From NCBI GenBank assembly GCA_023420935.1, contig JAEZUR010000049.1:1-27930 (forward strand): a stretch of 27,930 nt of DNA, written 5' to 3'. Under the pieces are notes generated by a model, which worked only from the letters and a program-made list of their open reading frames with translations, was not told the DNA's origin and did not search any database. The stretch's first letter is position 1. Every line of letters begins with the position of its first letter. The position numbers and the translations under genes were made by a program. This document shows, piece by piece, positions 1-8,509 of this stretch. The stretch is from Bacillota bacterium (GTDB taxonomy: Bacteria > Bacillota > Clostridia > Lachnospirales > Lachnospiraceae).

Positions 1-525
1 CAGAAAACAGTACTTGATACACTTCGTGAAGAAGGCGAGGATATTGATCTTGATTATGTATTCTACGATGTACTTGGCGATGTTGTTTGCGGTGGTTTCG
101 CAATGCCAATTCGTGAAGGAAAAGCACAGGAAATTTATATCGTTGCTTCTGGTGAAATGATGGCACTCTATGCTGCTAATAATATTGCAAAAGGTATTCA
201 AAAATATGCAAATACTGGTGGTGTAAGACTTGGTGGAATTATCTGTAACTCAAGAAAAGTAGATGGAGAAGCAGAATTAGTGGAAGCATTTGCAAAAGAG
301 TTGGGTTCTCAAATGATTCATTTTGTTCCAAGAGATAATATGGTTCAGAGAGCAGAAATTAATAAGAAAACAGTAATTGATTTTGATCCAGAAGCTCTTC
401 AAGCAGATGAATATAGAGCATTAGCAAAGAAAATTGATGAAAATCAATTGTTTGTAATACCAAAACCTATGAAACAAGAAAGACTGGAAGAAATTCTTAT
501 GGAACATGGATTAATGGATATTTAA
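1..525 (+). CDS. nifH: nitrogenase iron protein NifH (dinitrogenase reductase), 3' part
   Basis: This is the C-terminal part of NifH, the homodimeric [4Fe-4S] ATPase that passes electrons to NifDK and also takes part in cofactor maturation. The frame is open from base 1, so the N-terminus (P-loop, first cluster cysteine and the ADP-ribosylation arginine) lies outside the window. Visible here are the second cluster-ligand region DVVCGGFAMPIREGKAQE, with Cys at 88-90, the segment IYIVASGEMMALYAANN and the GGIICNSR motif, all diagnostic of NifH rather than of chlorophyllide or Cfb reductases. The gene ends with TAA at 523-525, 29 bp before nifI1, with no obvious terminator between them. It heads the visible part of the nif operon. 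Truncation is by the window edge only. Confidence 0.97.
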   Translation, partial: QKTVLDTLREEGEDIDLDYVFYDVLGDVVCGGFAMPIREGKAQEIYIVASGEMMALYAANNIAKGIQKYANTGGVRLGGIICNSRKVDGEAELVEAFAKELGSQMIHFVPRDNMVQRAEINKKTVIDFDPEALQADEYRALAKKIDENQLFVIPKPMKQERLEEILMEHGLMDI

Positions 526-554
526 TAATCATACAACAATTCGGAGGTGGAATT

Positions 555-881
555 ATGCTATTAGTGAGATCAATTATTAGACCAGAAAAAGTTGGAGTTG
601 TGTTATCAGAACTATTATCAGCAGGATATCCAGCAGTTACTAAAATGGATGTTTATGGACGTGGTAAGCAAAAGGGTGTTAAGGTTGGCGAAGTGTTTTA
701 TGATGAAATTCCAAAAGAAATGCTTTTAATGGTAGTAGAAGATGTAGATAAAGATGATGTAGTGAAAATTATTATGAAATACGCAAGAACCGGAGAAAAT
801 GGTAATTTTGGTGATGGAAGAATATTTATAAGTCCAGTAGAAGAGGCATATACCATTAGTACTAAGAAAAAGGGACTATAG
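555..881 (+). CDS. nifI1: PII-family nitrogenase regulator NifI1
   Basis: A 108-residue GlnB/PII-like protein of the NifI1 type. With NifI2 it forms a complex that, in methanogens, binds NifDK and switches off nitrogenase when 2-oxoglutarate is low. The PII fold shows in the N-terminal strand MLLVRSIIRPEKVG, a short T-loop region after DVYGRGKQKG, and the C-terminal nucleotide-binding stretch GDGRIFISPVEEAYTI. The usual T-loop tyrosine context YRGAEY is absent, so control by uridylylation is unlikely. Position between nifH and nifD is the hallmark of NifI genes in archaea and clostridia and separates it from ordinary glnB. The ATG at 555 follows an SD GGAGGTGG at 543-550. The gene ends 11 bp before nifI2. 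Confidence 0.93.
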   Translation: MLLVRSIIRPEKVGVVLSELLSAGYPAVTKMDVYGRGKQKGVKVGEVFYDEIPKEMLLMVVEDVDKDDVVKIIMKYARTGENGNFGDGRIFISPVEEAYTISTKKKGL

Positions 882-892
882 GAGGGCTGATT

Positions 893-1276
893 ATGAAAGA
901 AGTTATGGCAATTGTCAGACAAAATAAAGTCAATGCCACAAAAGAAGCATTGGCTACAGCAGGAATTCCGGCCTTTACCTGTAGGAAAGTATTAGGAAGA
1001 GGAAAGAAATTAATTGATATGACCTTATTACATTCTATCGTTGAATCCGGAGAAATTCCAGCATCACCAGTTGGAGAATATCTATCTGAAACGAATCGAT
1101 TGATTTCCAAACGAGTTTTTACTCTAATGGTGGAAGATACAGATGTGGAAAAGGTAATAAACACGATTATGGATGTGAATTCTACTGGTAATCCAGGAGA
1201 TGGAAAAATATTTGTATTACCTGTTTATGAAAATTATCGGGTACGTAACGGTGAGGCTACCATTGACGCATATTAA
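893..1276 (+). CDS. nifI2: PII-family nitrogenase regulator NifI2
   Basis: A 127-residue PII-like protein, partner of NifI1 in direct post-translational inhibition of the MoFe protein. It opens with MKEVMAIVRQNKVNATKEAL, carries the CRKVLGRGKK strand, and has a longer, diverged T-loop segment (about residues 45-75, IDMTLLHSIVESGEIPASP onward) than NifI1, which is typical of NifI2. The C-terminal GDGKIFVLPVYENYRVRNG matches the ATP/ADP-binding end of PII proteins. Start ATG 893 has the SD AGGAGGG overlapping the nifI1 stop codon, suggesting translational coupling. Its stop lies 18 bp before the nifD ATG. No uridylylation tyrosine motif is visible. Confidence 0.92.
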   Translation: MKEVMAIVRQNKVNATKEALATAGIPAFTCRKVLGRGKKLIDMTLLHSIVESGEIPASPVGEYLSETNRLISKRVFTLMVEDTDVEKVINTIMDVNSTGNPGDGKIFVLPVYENYRVRNGEATIDAY

Positions 1277-1294
1277 ATACAGGAGGTGACGAAC

Positions 1295-2887
1295 ATGAGT
1301 GTAATGGAAAAAGTACTGGATCAGTACAGCTCAAGAGTATATAAAAATCGTAAAGAGCACATGGTTGATGTAAATAACAATGACACCAACAATCAGATTG
1401 CAGCAAATGTCCGTGCAATCCCAGGTATTATGACACATCGTGGATGTTGTTATGCTGGTTGTAAGGGCGTTGTGCTAGGACCGATTAAAGATGCAATACA
1501 GATTGTACATGGACCAATTGGATGTTCCTATTATGCATGGGGAACAAGAAGACATAAAGGTAGAAAAGAAGAAGGCCAGGATAATTATTTACAATATTGT
1601 TTATCCACAGATATGCAAGAACCGGATATCGTTTTCGGTGGTGAAAAAAAATTAAAAAAAGCAATTGAAGAGGCAATGGATTTATTTCATCCCTCAACTA
1701 TTATGATTTGCTCCACTTGCCCAGTTGGTCTGATTGGAGACGATATTCATGCAGTAGCAAAATGGGCTGAAACAGAATTTGGTATTAAATGTCTTGCATT
1801 TAGTTGTGAAGGATATAAAGGTGTAAGCCAGTCAGCAGGTCACCATATTGCCAATAACCAGTTAATGAGATTTGTTATTGGTGAAGGTGATAGAGAAATA
1901 AAAAATAAATTTTCCGTTAACCTTCTTGGTGAATATAACATTGGTGGTGATGGATGGGAAACAGAACGTATCTTAAAACGTATTGGCTACGAAGTGGTAT
2001 CTCAGTTTACTGGTGATAGTACCATAGATGATTTAAAGAATGCTCATTTAGCTAATTTAAGTTTAGTACAGTGTCATCGTTCTATTAACTATATTGCTGA
2101 AATGCTTGAGACAAAATATGGCGTTCAATGGATGAAGGTTAACTTTATCGGTGTTCAAGGGACAATCGATTCCCTTAGAAATATTGCAAAATATTTTGAT
2201 GATCCAGAATTAACAGCTAGAACAGAAGCAGTCATTGCAGATGAAGTGGAACTAATTCAAGAAGATATAGAACACTACAAGACGAAGTTAAAAGGAAAAA
2301 CAGCAGCTCTATATGTAGGTGGTTCAAGAGCACATCATTATCAGATCTTATTAAACGATTTGGGTGTAAGCACTGTATTAGCTGGTTATGAATTCGGACA
2401 TCGAGATGAATATGAAGGAAGAGAAGTATTACCTTTTATTAAAGCAGATGCAGATAGTAAAAATATTGAAACAATTACGGTTCAACCAGATCCTGAAAAA
2501 TATCATTTGTATTTATCAGAAGAACAAATTAATAAGCTAAAAGAAGAAAAACTTTTGGGTTATTATGGAGGTTTGGCAAAAGAAATGAAAGACGGAACCT
2601 TTATGGTTGATGATTTAAATCATTTTGAAACGGAAGAATTCTTAAAATTATTAAAACCTGACATCTTTTTCTCGGGTATTAAGGATAAATATGTAGCTCA
2701 GAAAAGCGGTGTTCTTTCTAGACAGTTACATTCTTACGATTATAGCGGCCCATATGCAGGATTCCGCGGAGCAGTAAATTTTGCCAGAGATATTACCATG
2801 GGTATCTATACTCCAGCTTGGAGTTATGTAAAGGCACCATGGAAAACTACTCCAATCTTAGAGGGTACATTAGGAGGTGAGGCATAA
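1295..2887 (+). CDS. nifD: nitrogenase MoFe protein alpha chain NifD
   Basis: Alpha subunit of the MoFe protein, carrying the FeMo-cofactor and half the P-cluster. P-cluster cysteines are C51 (THRGCC), C77 (GPIGC) and C142 (CSTCPVG). Cofactor-site residues present are C260 (LVQCHRS, Azotobacter Cys275), H479 (RQLHSYDY, His442) and H183 (SQSAGHH, His195). The residue equivalent to Azotobacter His451 is alanine (SGPYAGF, residue 488). At 530 residues it is longer than the ~490 of proteobacterial NifD because of a clostridial-type insertion around residues 385-440. The upstream in-frame GTG at 1286 sits inside the SD AGGAGGTG (1281-1288), so ATG 1295 is chosen. It overlaps nifK by one base (TAATG). 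Confidence 0.97.
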   Translation: MSVMEKVLDQYSSRVYKNRKEHMVDVNNNDTNNQIAANVRAIPGIMTHRGCCYAGCKGVVLGPIKDAIQIVHGPIGCSYYAWGTRRHKGRKEEGQDNYLQYCLSTDMQEPDIVFGGEKKLKKAIEEAMDLFHPSTIMICSTCPVGLIGDDIHAVAKWAETEFGIKCLAFSCEGYKGVSQSAGHHIANNQLMRFVIGEGDREIKNKFSVNLLGEYNIGGDGWETERILKRIGYEVVSQFTGDSTIDDLKNAHLANLSLVQCHRSINYIAEMLETKYGVQWMKVNFIGVQGTIDSLRNIAKYFDDPELTARTEAVIADEVELIQEDIEHYKTKLKGKTAALYVGGSRAHHYQILLNDLGVSTVLAGYEFGHRDEYEGREVLPFIKADADSKNIETITVQPDPEKYHLYLSEEQINKLKEEKLLGYYGGLAKEMKDGTFMVDDLNHFETEEFLKLLKPDIFFSGIKDKYVAQKSGVLSRQLHSYDYSGPYAGFRGAVNFARDITMGIYTPAWSYVKAPWKTTPILEGTLGGEA

Positions 2888-4251
2888 TGTTAGATTATAC
2901 GAAAAAAGAAGAATATGAAAGAAGTGCATTACGCGTTAATCCAGCGAAAACTTGTCAACCCGTAGGTGCTATGTATGCCGCACTCGGTGTTCATGAATGT
3001 TTACCACATAGTCATGGATCACAAGGTTGTTGTTCCTTTCACAGAATGTTTTTGACCAGACATTTTAAAGATCCAGCTATGGCATCTTCCAGTTCATTTA
3101 CAGAAGGTTCTTCTGTATTTGGTGGTGGCAGTAACTTAAAAACGGCTGCAAAAAATATTTTTGATATTTATAATCCAAAAATTATTGCAGTTCATACGAC
3201 TTGCCTTTCCGAAACAATTGGTGATGATTTAAATGCATTGATTCAAGATATTAATGTTCCAGAAGGTAAGTTTATGGTTCATACCAATACACCTAGTTAT
3301 AAAGGTTCGCACGTTACTGGTTTTAGCAATATGGTAGCAAGCTTCATTAAATATTTATCTGTTTCTTCTGGTAAAAAGAATGGAAAAGTTGCGATTATTC
3401 CAGGTTTTGTGAATCCAGGTGATATGAGAGAAATGAAAAAAATAGCAGAAGCAATGGGTATCACATATACCATGCTTCCTGATACAAGTGGTGTAATGGA
3501 TAGCCCAATGACTGGTAAATTCGAAATGTATCCAAAGGGTGGTACTACAGTAGAAGAGATTATTGAATTAGGAGATTCCGAGTTTACACTTGCAATTGGA
3601 AAGTCCGCTAGTGAATCCGGTGCTGATGCACTTGAGAAGAAGTGTAACGTGCCATATAAAACACTTACTATGCCAATTGGAATCGCTAAGACAGATGAAT
3701 ATATCATGGCATTGCAAGGGATTTCAAAACAAGAAGTTCCATATGAGTTAGAAGAAGAACGTGGTCAGTTAGTTGATATTCTAATTGACATTCACCCATA
3801 CACTTATAATCAAAAAGTTGCAATCTTTGGTGATCCAGATACCGTACTTGGTCTTGCAGAATTTGTTCTCGAGATGGGAATGGTTCCAAAATATCTCCTT
3901 ACAGGTACACCGGATTCCTCATTTGAAAAAGAAGCAGAAGTTTTATTTTCTAAGTTTGGAGTAGAGGACTGCAAAGCAAAAGCTTCTGGTGACTTATATG
4001 AATTGCATCAATGGATTAAAGCAGAGGGCGTTGATTTATTGATCGGTGGAACACATGGAAAACATATTGCAAGAGCAGAAGATATACCATTTGTTAGAGC
4101 TGGTTTCCCAATTATTGATCGCTATATCCATTCATATATGCCATTAGTAGGCTATAAAGGCGGTATGAGATTTGCGGAATTAGTTACCAATGCATTACTT
4201 GATAGACGTGATAGAGATTGCGAAGAAGAGGACTTTGAGATGGTTATGTAA
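2887..4251 (+). CDS. nifK: nitrogenase MoFe protein beta chain NifK
   Basis: Beta subunit of the MoFe protein, supplying the other P-cluster half in the alpha2beta2 tetramer. The P-cluster cysteines are C23 (AKTCQPVGA), C48 (HGSQGCC) and C106 (HTTCLSE). The serine next to the P-cluster lies in the TPSYKGSHVTG motif, and the fold continues to GYKGGMRFAELV near the C-terminus. At 454 residues it is the short clostridial form, lacking the roughly 50-residue N-terminal extension of proteobacterial NifK. Start ATG 2887 overlaps the nifD stop by one base and has SD AGGAGGTGAG at 2872-2881, so the subunits are translationally coupled. Its stop codon forms the left edge of the large palindrome at 4249-4406. 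Confidence 0.97.
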   Translation: MLDYTKKEEYERSALRVNPAKTCQPVGAMYAALGVHECLPHSHGSQGCCSFHRMFLTRHFKDPAMASSSSFTEGSSVFGGGSNLKTAAKNIFDIYNPKIIAVHTTCLSETIGDDLNALIQDINVPEGKFMVHTNTPSYKGSHVTGFSNMVASFIKYLSVSSGKKNGKVAIIPGFVNPGDMREMKKIAEAMGITYTMLPDTSGVMDSPMTGKFEMYPKGGTTVEEIIELGDSEFTLAIGKSASESGADALEKKCNVPYKTLTMPIGIAKTDEYIMALQGISKQEVPYELEEERGQLVDILIDIHPYTYNQKVAIFGDPDTVLGLAEFVLEMGMVPKYLLTGTPDSSFEKEAEVLFSKFGVEDCKAKASGDLYELHQWIKAEGVDLLIGGTHGKHIARAEDIPFVRAGFPIIDRYIHSYMPLVGYKGGMRFAELVTNALLDRRDRDCEEEDFEMVM

Positions 4252-4406
4252 GTTGTTTGGGGGGAGCGAATGATATACGTTGTTGAATTCACCATAAGGG
4301 GATACAATTACTTCGCTTCAACGCTACGCTTAACTTCCGCTACGTAAATGCATCCCCTTATGGTGAATCATTTACGTTGTGAATAGTTCGCTTGGGAAAC
4401 AACTTA
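4249..4406. repeat. large imperfect palindrome between nifK and nifE
   Basis: The gap between nifK and nifE can fold into one long interrupted hairpin. The outer arms are 10 bp (TAAGTTGTTT at 4249-4258 and its complement at 4397-4406). A second match pairs AGCGAA (4265-4270) with TTCGCT (4387-4392). The inner arms are a perfect 16 bp (TTCACCATAAGGGGAT at 4288-4303 against 4352-4367), enclosing a 48-nt loop rich in CGCT. The left outer arm includes the nifK stop codon. There is no T-tract after the inner stem, so it is not a normal terminator. It could be a MITE-like palindrome or an mRNA processing or stability element that lowers nifENB relative to nifHDK (inference). Confidence 0.75.
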
Positions 4407-4480
4407 GTGGTTGTAGTATGAAAAACTTGGGTTACTTGGTGTTGTTATATAGATTATATCTGCAGGTATGGAGGTGTTGT

Positions 4481-5833
4481 ATGGTGAATGCAAGCGTGTT
4501 AGAGGATCGTAAAGAATTTATTATTTCAAAGCAAGATGGTTGCGGTGGGAATGGGATGCGTTGTGATGCGGATAGTGTGTCCGGAGCAGTCAGCCAGCGA
4601 GCTTGTGTATACTGTGGAGCGCGAGTAGTGTTAAACCCCATAACTGATGCATTTCATATTGTTCATGGTCCCATTGGATGCGCTAGCTATACCTGGGATA
4701 TTAGGGGCAGTCTATCCAGTGGAGATGATTTATATCGTAACAGTTTTTCTACGGATTTAAGAGAAACAGATGTTATATTTGGCGGTGAAAAAAAATTAAC
4801 GGCTGCAATCGAAGAGATTGCAGTCAAGTATCACCCAAAATTAATCTTTGTTTATGCAACCTGTATTGTTGGAGTCATTGGAGATGATGTGAATGCAGTC
4901 TGTAAGGCAATGTCAGAAAAATATAAGATGCGTGTCATATCGGTAAAATCTCCTGGATTTTCTGGTAATAAATCAGTTGGTTATAAAATGGCATGCAATG
5001 CCCTAATGGAACTAATCAAAGGTCAGAACAGACCTAAAAGAAAAGGAATTAACATTCTTGGCGATTTTAACCTTGCAGGTGAAATGTGGATTCTTAGAAA
5101 CTATTTAGATAAAATAGGGGTTTCGGTTGTTTCTACATTTACTGGTGATGCCAGTTATGATAATCTCCTTAAAGCACCGGAAGCTACATTAAACATAGTG
5201 CAATGTGCAGGCTCGAGTACGTATCTTGCCAATCGAATGGAAGAAGAGATGGGAATTCCATACATTAAGGTGAGTTTCTTTGGTATCGAGGATACCACTA
5301 GTTCCTTAATTCGTATTGCAGAAGCATTGCAAGACGAGGATGCAAGACAGAAAGCAATAGAATTTACGAGAAAAGAGACAGAAAAATTACACGATTTTCT
5401 AGCACAATATCGTAATAACATAGAGGGTAAGAAAGCTGCAATCTATGTTGGAGGTGGTTTCAAAGCAATCTCATTGATTCGTCAATTCCAATCATTGGGT
5501 ATGGAAACCGTTGTTGTTGGGACACAGACAGGAAAAAAAGATGATTACGAAATGATATCAAGTCTAGTGAATAAAGATACCGTCATTTTAGATGACGCCA
5601 ATCCAGCCGAACTTGAGAAATTCATGAAAGAAAAAGGTGCGGATATTTTGGTGGGTGGTGTAAAAGAAAGACCGTTAGCTTATAAACTTGGAATTGCATT
5701 TTGCGATCATAATCATGAGAGGAAACATCCTTTAAGTGGTTTTGAAGGAGTGATTAATTTTACCAAAGAAATTAATAGTAGCATGAATAATCCGGTTTGG
5801 AAGTATATGAGGTCTGAAAAGAGCAGCAATTAG
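4481..5833 (+). CDS. nifE: nitrogenase cofactor scaffold protein NifE
   Basis: NifE pairs with NifN to form the scaffold on which NifB-co is matured to FeMo-cofactor before transfer to NifD. The 450-residue protein is a NifD paralogue. It keeps the three bridging-cluster cysteines C42 (RACVYCGAR), C67 (HGPIGCASY) and C128 (YATCIVG), plus FGGEKKL and GDFNLAGE. It lacks the cofactor-binding LHSYDYSGPY segment of NifD, having instead GIAFCDHNHERKHPLSGF. The frame is open upstream to 4379, but ATG 4481 is chosen because it has an SD GGAGG six bases upstream and the preceding residues look non-native. It sits just past the palindrome and ends 34 bp before the nifN-B ATG. Confidence 0.95.
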   Translation: MVNASVLEDRKEFIISKQDGCGGNGMRCDADSVSGAVSQRACVYCGARVVLNPITDAFHIVHGPIGCASYTWDIRGSLSSGDDLYRNSFSTDLRETDVIFGGEKKLTAAIEEIAVKYHPKLIFVYATCIVGVIGDDVNAVCKAMSEKYKMRVISVKSPGFSGNKSVGYKMACNALMELIKGQNRPKRKGINILGDFNLAGEMWILRNYLDKIGVSVVSTFTGDASYDNLLKAPEATLNIVQCAGSSTYLANRMEEEMGIPYIKVSFFGIEDTTSSLIRIAEALQDEDARQKAIEFTRKETEKLHDFLAQYRNNIEGKKAAIYVGGGFKAISLIRQFQSLGMETVVVGTQTGKKDDYEMISSLVNKDTVILDDANPAELEKFMKEKGADILVGGVKERPLAYKLGIAFCDHNHERKHPLSGFEGVINFTKEINSSMNNPVWKYMRSEKSSN

Positions 5834-5867
5834 CTTCGTGAAGCGAATCAGACAGAAGGGAGCAAGC

Positions 5868-8492
5868 ATGAAAGGTACGCTAGTGAATTTAAACGTCAAT
5901 CCTTGTAAGATGTGTATGCCAATGGGTGCAGTAACTGCACTATACGGAATTAATAAGTGTATGTCAATCCTTCATGGTTCCCAAGGATGTAGCACATATA
6001 TCAGGCGTCATATGGCAACCCATTATAATGAACCTGTTGATATAGCTTCTTCTTCTCTGACAGAAGAAGGTACCGTTTATGGCGGCGAACAGAATCTTCT
6101 TCAGGGATTAAAGAATCTAATCCAACTATATGAACCAGAGGTAATTGGCGTCGAAACAACCTGTTTGGCAGAGACTATAGGAGAAGATATTGAGAGAATG
6201 ATTGAACATTTTTATAAAGAGTATCCAGAATATAATCATATCAAAATCATTCCAATACCTTCTGCTGGGTATGCTGGAACACAATTCGAAGGCTATATGA
6301 AAGCATTATATCAGGTTGTAAAACATGTGGAGATGATAGCTGATTCCAACCATAAAATAAATATTGTAACCAGTCAACTATCACCAGCTGATACAAGATA
6401 TTTAAAAGACTTGCTTGATAGTTTCAATATGGATTATATCTTACTTCCAGATTTATCAGAAACACTGGATGGAGTACATAAAGATAATTATGATAGATTA
6501 CCTTCTGGAGGAACCAGCATTGCAGATATTAGTAAAATGGCTGGTGCAAAGCATACCATTGAATTATCAGCTTTTACAGAAGAGAATCCATCCGTAGCGG
6601 AGTATCTATGGGAAACTTATCAAGTTCCATTCACCAAATGTAACCTACCAGTGAGTTTAAGGGATAATGATAGATTAATCGATGTGCTGCAAGAGGTGTC
6701 TGGTAAACAAGTACCAGAGAGGATTCTCAAACAGCGAGGACGATATCTGGATGCTATGATTGATGCACATAAATATAATGGAGAAGCAAGGGCTGCTATT
6801 TATGGTGAGCCTGATTTTGTTTATAGTACAGTACGTTTATGTGTTGAAAATGGTGTCATGCCAATGATTGTTGCAACTGGCTCTAAGTGCAGTGGGTTAA
6901 ATGATATGTTAAGAGAAGAGATTCAAGAAGTTGCAGACGCCTATTTTATAGAAGAATTTCATATTCTGGATGATGTAGATTTTCAAACTATAGAAGAGCT
7001 TGCTAGGAAGTTAGAGATTAATATATTAATTGGTAATTCTGATGGAAGAAGAATTGCTGAAAAGTTGGAAATTGGGTTAGTAAGAAGATCCTTTCCTGTC
7101 CATGACCGAGTTGGGGGCCAGAGGCTTCGAACCATTGGATATGAAGGAGCACTAACTTATCTAGATGATATAGCAAATGTAATCGTATCCAGAAAAGAAA
7201 CCAGTTTTCGTGAAGAATTGTACCAGAAGTATTATAAAGGGGGCGAATCAAATATGGAACCAACTAAAACAATCGAGGAAAAGACGAAAACCCATCCATG
7301 CTATAACTGTGGAGCGCACGATTATGCCAGAATGCATTTACCTATTGCACCGAAATGTAATATTAGTTGCAATTATTGTGTACGAAAATATGATTGCCCA
7401 AATGAAAGTAGACCTGGTGTAACCACGAATATCTTAACACCAATGGAAGCATTTGAAAAGTTTAAGGAAGTAAAAGAAAAAGTTCCAAATCTATCAGTGA
7501 TTGGAATTGCAGGTCCTGGGGATGCCTTGGCAAACTTTGATGCCACAAAGGAAACGTTACGGCTGATTCGAGAAGAAGATCCTGACATTACATTTTGTTT
7601 ATCTACCAATGGATTAATGCTTCCTCAATATGCCAACGAGTTAATTGAATTAGGAGTATCTCATGTAACTGTTACCATGAATGCCATTGATCCTAAAATA
7701 GGAGGGCAAATCTATAAGTATGTTGATTATATGGGAGTACGGTATTATGGAGAAACTGCAGCCACTATTTTATTAAGTAATCAGATGGCAGGAATCAAAA
7801 TGCTTACATCAAAAGGTATTATTTGTAAGGTAAATATAGTCATGTTAAAGGAAATCAATGAATATCATATTCCTGAAGTGGTGCAGAAGGTGAAGGAATT
7901 AGGTGGAACCATAACGAATATTATGCAACTAATTCCGGTAAAGGGTAGCGTGTTTGAAAATCTCCCGTTGGTTAGTAACAAAGAAATAACGAAAATGCGC
8001 TTACAGTGCGGAGAAACAATGCAGCAGATGTACCACTGTAAACAGTGTCGAGCCGATGCAATCGGAACCTTAGGAAATGACGTATCCATTGAGTTTAATG
8101 CCTGTCATAAAGAAAAGAAAGAAGAAGTAATATCAGAAGCTAAGACTTCAAAGATTCAAGTTGCTGTGGCAACCAAGAGTGGAATGATTGTAGATCAACA
8201 TTTCGGTCAGGTGTCTGAGTTATATGTATATGAATATTCAGAAGGCAATGCAGTATTTAAAGAAAAGAGATCAATTAATAAATATTGTAATGGTGCAGAG
8301 GATTGTGATGATAATGAGGATAAAATAGCAAGGATTATCAATACCATATCTGACTGTGATGCAGTAATTGCCATGAGAATAGGCGAATCGCCTAAAATGA
8401 AATTAAGCCAAAAAGGCATTCGTGTGTTCACAACCTATGACAAAATTGAAGATTCAGTGAAAAAAGCAGCAGAAGAATTGTCTGCAGTATAA
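5868..8492 (+). CDS. nifN-B: NifN-NifB fusion protein
   Basis: An 874-residue fusion. Residues 1 to about 455 are NifN, the NifK-like scaffold partner of NifE (NPCKMCMPMGA, HGSQGCST, TTCLAET, TPSxG-like PSAGYAGTQ). Residues 463-874 are NifB, the radical-SAM enzyme that makes NifB-co: HPCYNCGAHDYARMH, then CxxxCxxC with C497, C501 and C504 (APKCNISCNYC), the SAM GIAGPGDALAN motif, and a NifX/NafY-like domain from about 762 (KIQVAVATKSG, DQHFGQ). The same fusion is known from Clostridium pasteurianum. ATG 5868 is preferred over GTG 5838 because of the SD AAGGGAG at 5854-5860. The joint keeps an in-frame SD and ATG (7236-7256), so free NifB may also be made. Confidence 0.95.
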   Translation: MKGTLVNLNVNPCKMCMPMGAVTALYGINKCMSILHGSQGCSTYIRRHMATHYNEPVDIASSSLTEEGTVYGGEQNLLQGLKNLIQLYEPEVIGVETTCLAETIGEDIERMIEHFYKEYPEYNHIKIIPIPSAGYAGTQFEGYMKALYQVVKHVEMIADSNHKINIVTSQLSPADTRYLKDLLDSFNMDYILLPDLSETLDGVHKDNYDRLPSGGTSIADISKMAGAKHTIELSAFTEENPSVAEYLWETYQVPFTKCNLPVSLRDNDRLIDVLQEVSGKQVPERILKQRGRYLDAMIDAHKYNGEARAAIYGEPDFVYSTVRLCVENGVMPMIVATGSKCSGLNDMLREEIQEVADAYFIEEFHILDDVDFQTIEELARKLEINILIGNSDGRRIAEKLEIGLVRRSFPVHDRVGGQRLRTIGYEGALTYLDDIANVIVSRKETSFREELYQKYYKGGESNMEPTKTIEEKTKTHPCYNCGAHDYARMHLPIAPKCNISCNYCVRKYDCPNESRPGVTTNILTPMEAFEKFKEVKEKVPNLSVIGIAGPGDALANFDATKETLRLIREEDPDITFCLSTNGLMLPQYANELIELGVSHVTVTMNAIDPKIGGQIYKYVDYMGVRYYGETAATILLSNQMAGIKMLTSKGIICKVNIVMLKEINEYHIPEVVQKVKELGGTITNIMQLIPVKGSVFENLPLVSNKEITKMRLQCGETMQQMYHCKQCRADAIGTLGNDVSIEFNACHKEKKEEVISEAKTSKIQVAVATKSGMIVDQHFGQVSELYVYEYSEGNAVFKEKRSINKYCNGAEDCDDNEDKIARIINTISDCDAVIAMRIGESPKMKLSQKGIRVFTTYDKIEDSVKKAAEELSAV
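7236..7256 (+). promoter_or_regulatory. internal ribosome binding site and ATG at the NifN/NifB joint
   Basis: AAAGGGGG at 7236-7243 lies 10 bases before an in-frame ATG at 7254-7256 (residue 463 of the fusion), exactly where a free-standing NifB would begin (MEPTKTIEEK). Within the fusion this segment is read as the glycine-containing linker KGGESN. It looks like the ribosome binding site of an ancestral separate nifB whose upstream nifN stop was lost. Whether it still initiates translation is unknown. Confidence 0.6.
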
Positions 8493-8509
8493 AGAGAGGA
8501 GAATGTGAA

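Noticed and set aside
1286..1294. GTG start giving a NifD three residues longer
   Set aside because: The GTG is part of the Shine-Dalgarno AGGAGGTG; the ATG at 1295 is correctly spaced.
3297..3707. 136-codon open frame on the minus strand
   Set aside because: Opposite nifK, with no ribosome binding site or family resemblance.
1295..4251. Alternative (V or Fe-only) nitrogenase, suggested by the AnfO-like gene
   Set aside because: No delta subunit gene follows nifD, and nifE, nifN-B and nifV are in the operon; NifD/NifK motifs are of the Mo clostridial type.
4379..4480. N-terminal extension of NifE
   Set aside because: It would start inside the palindrome, gives non-family residues, and ATG 4481 has a good ribosome binding site.
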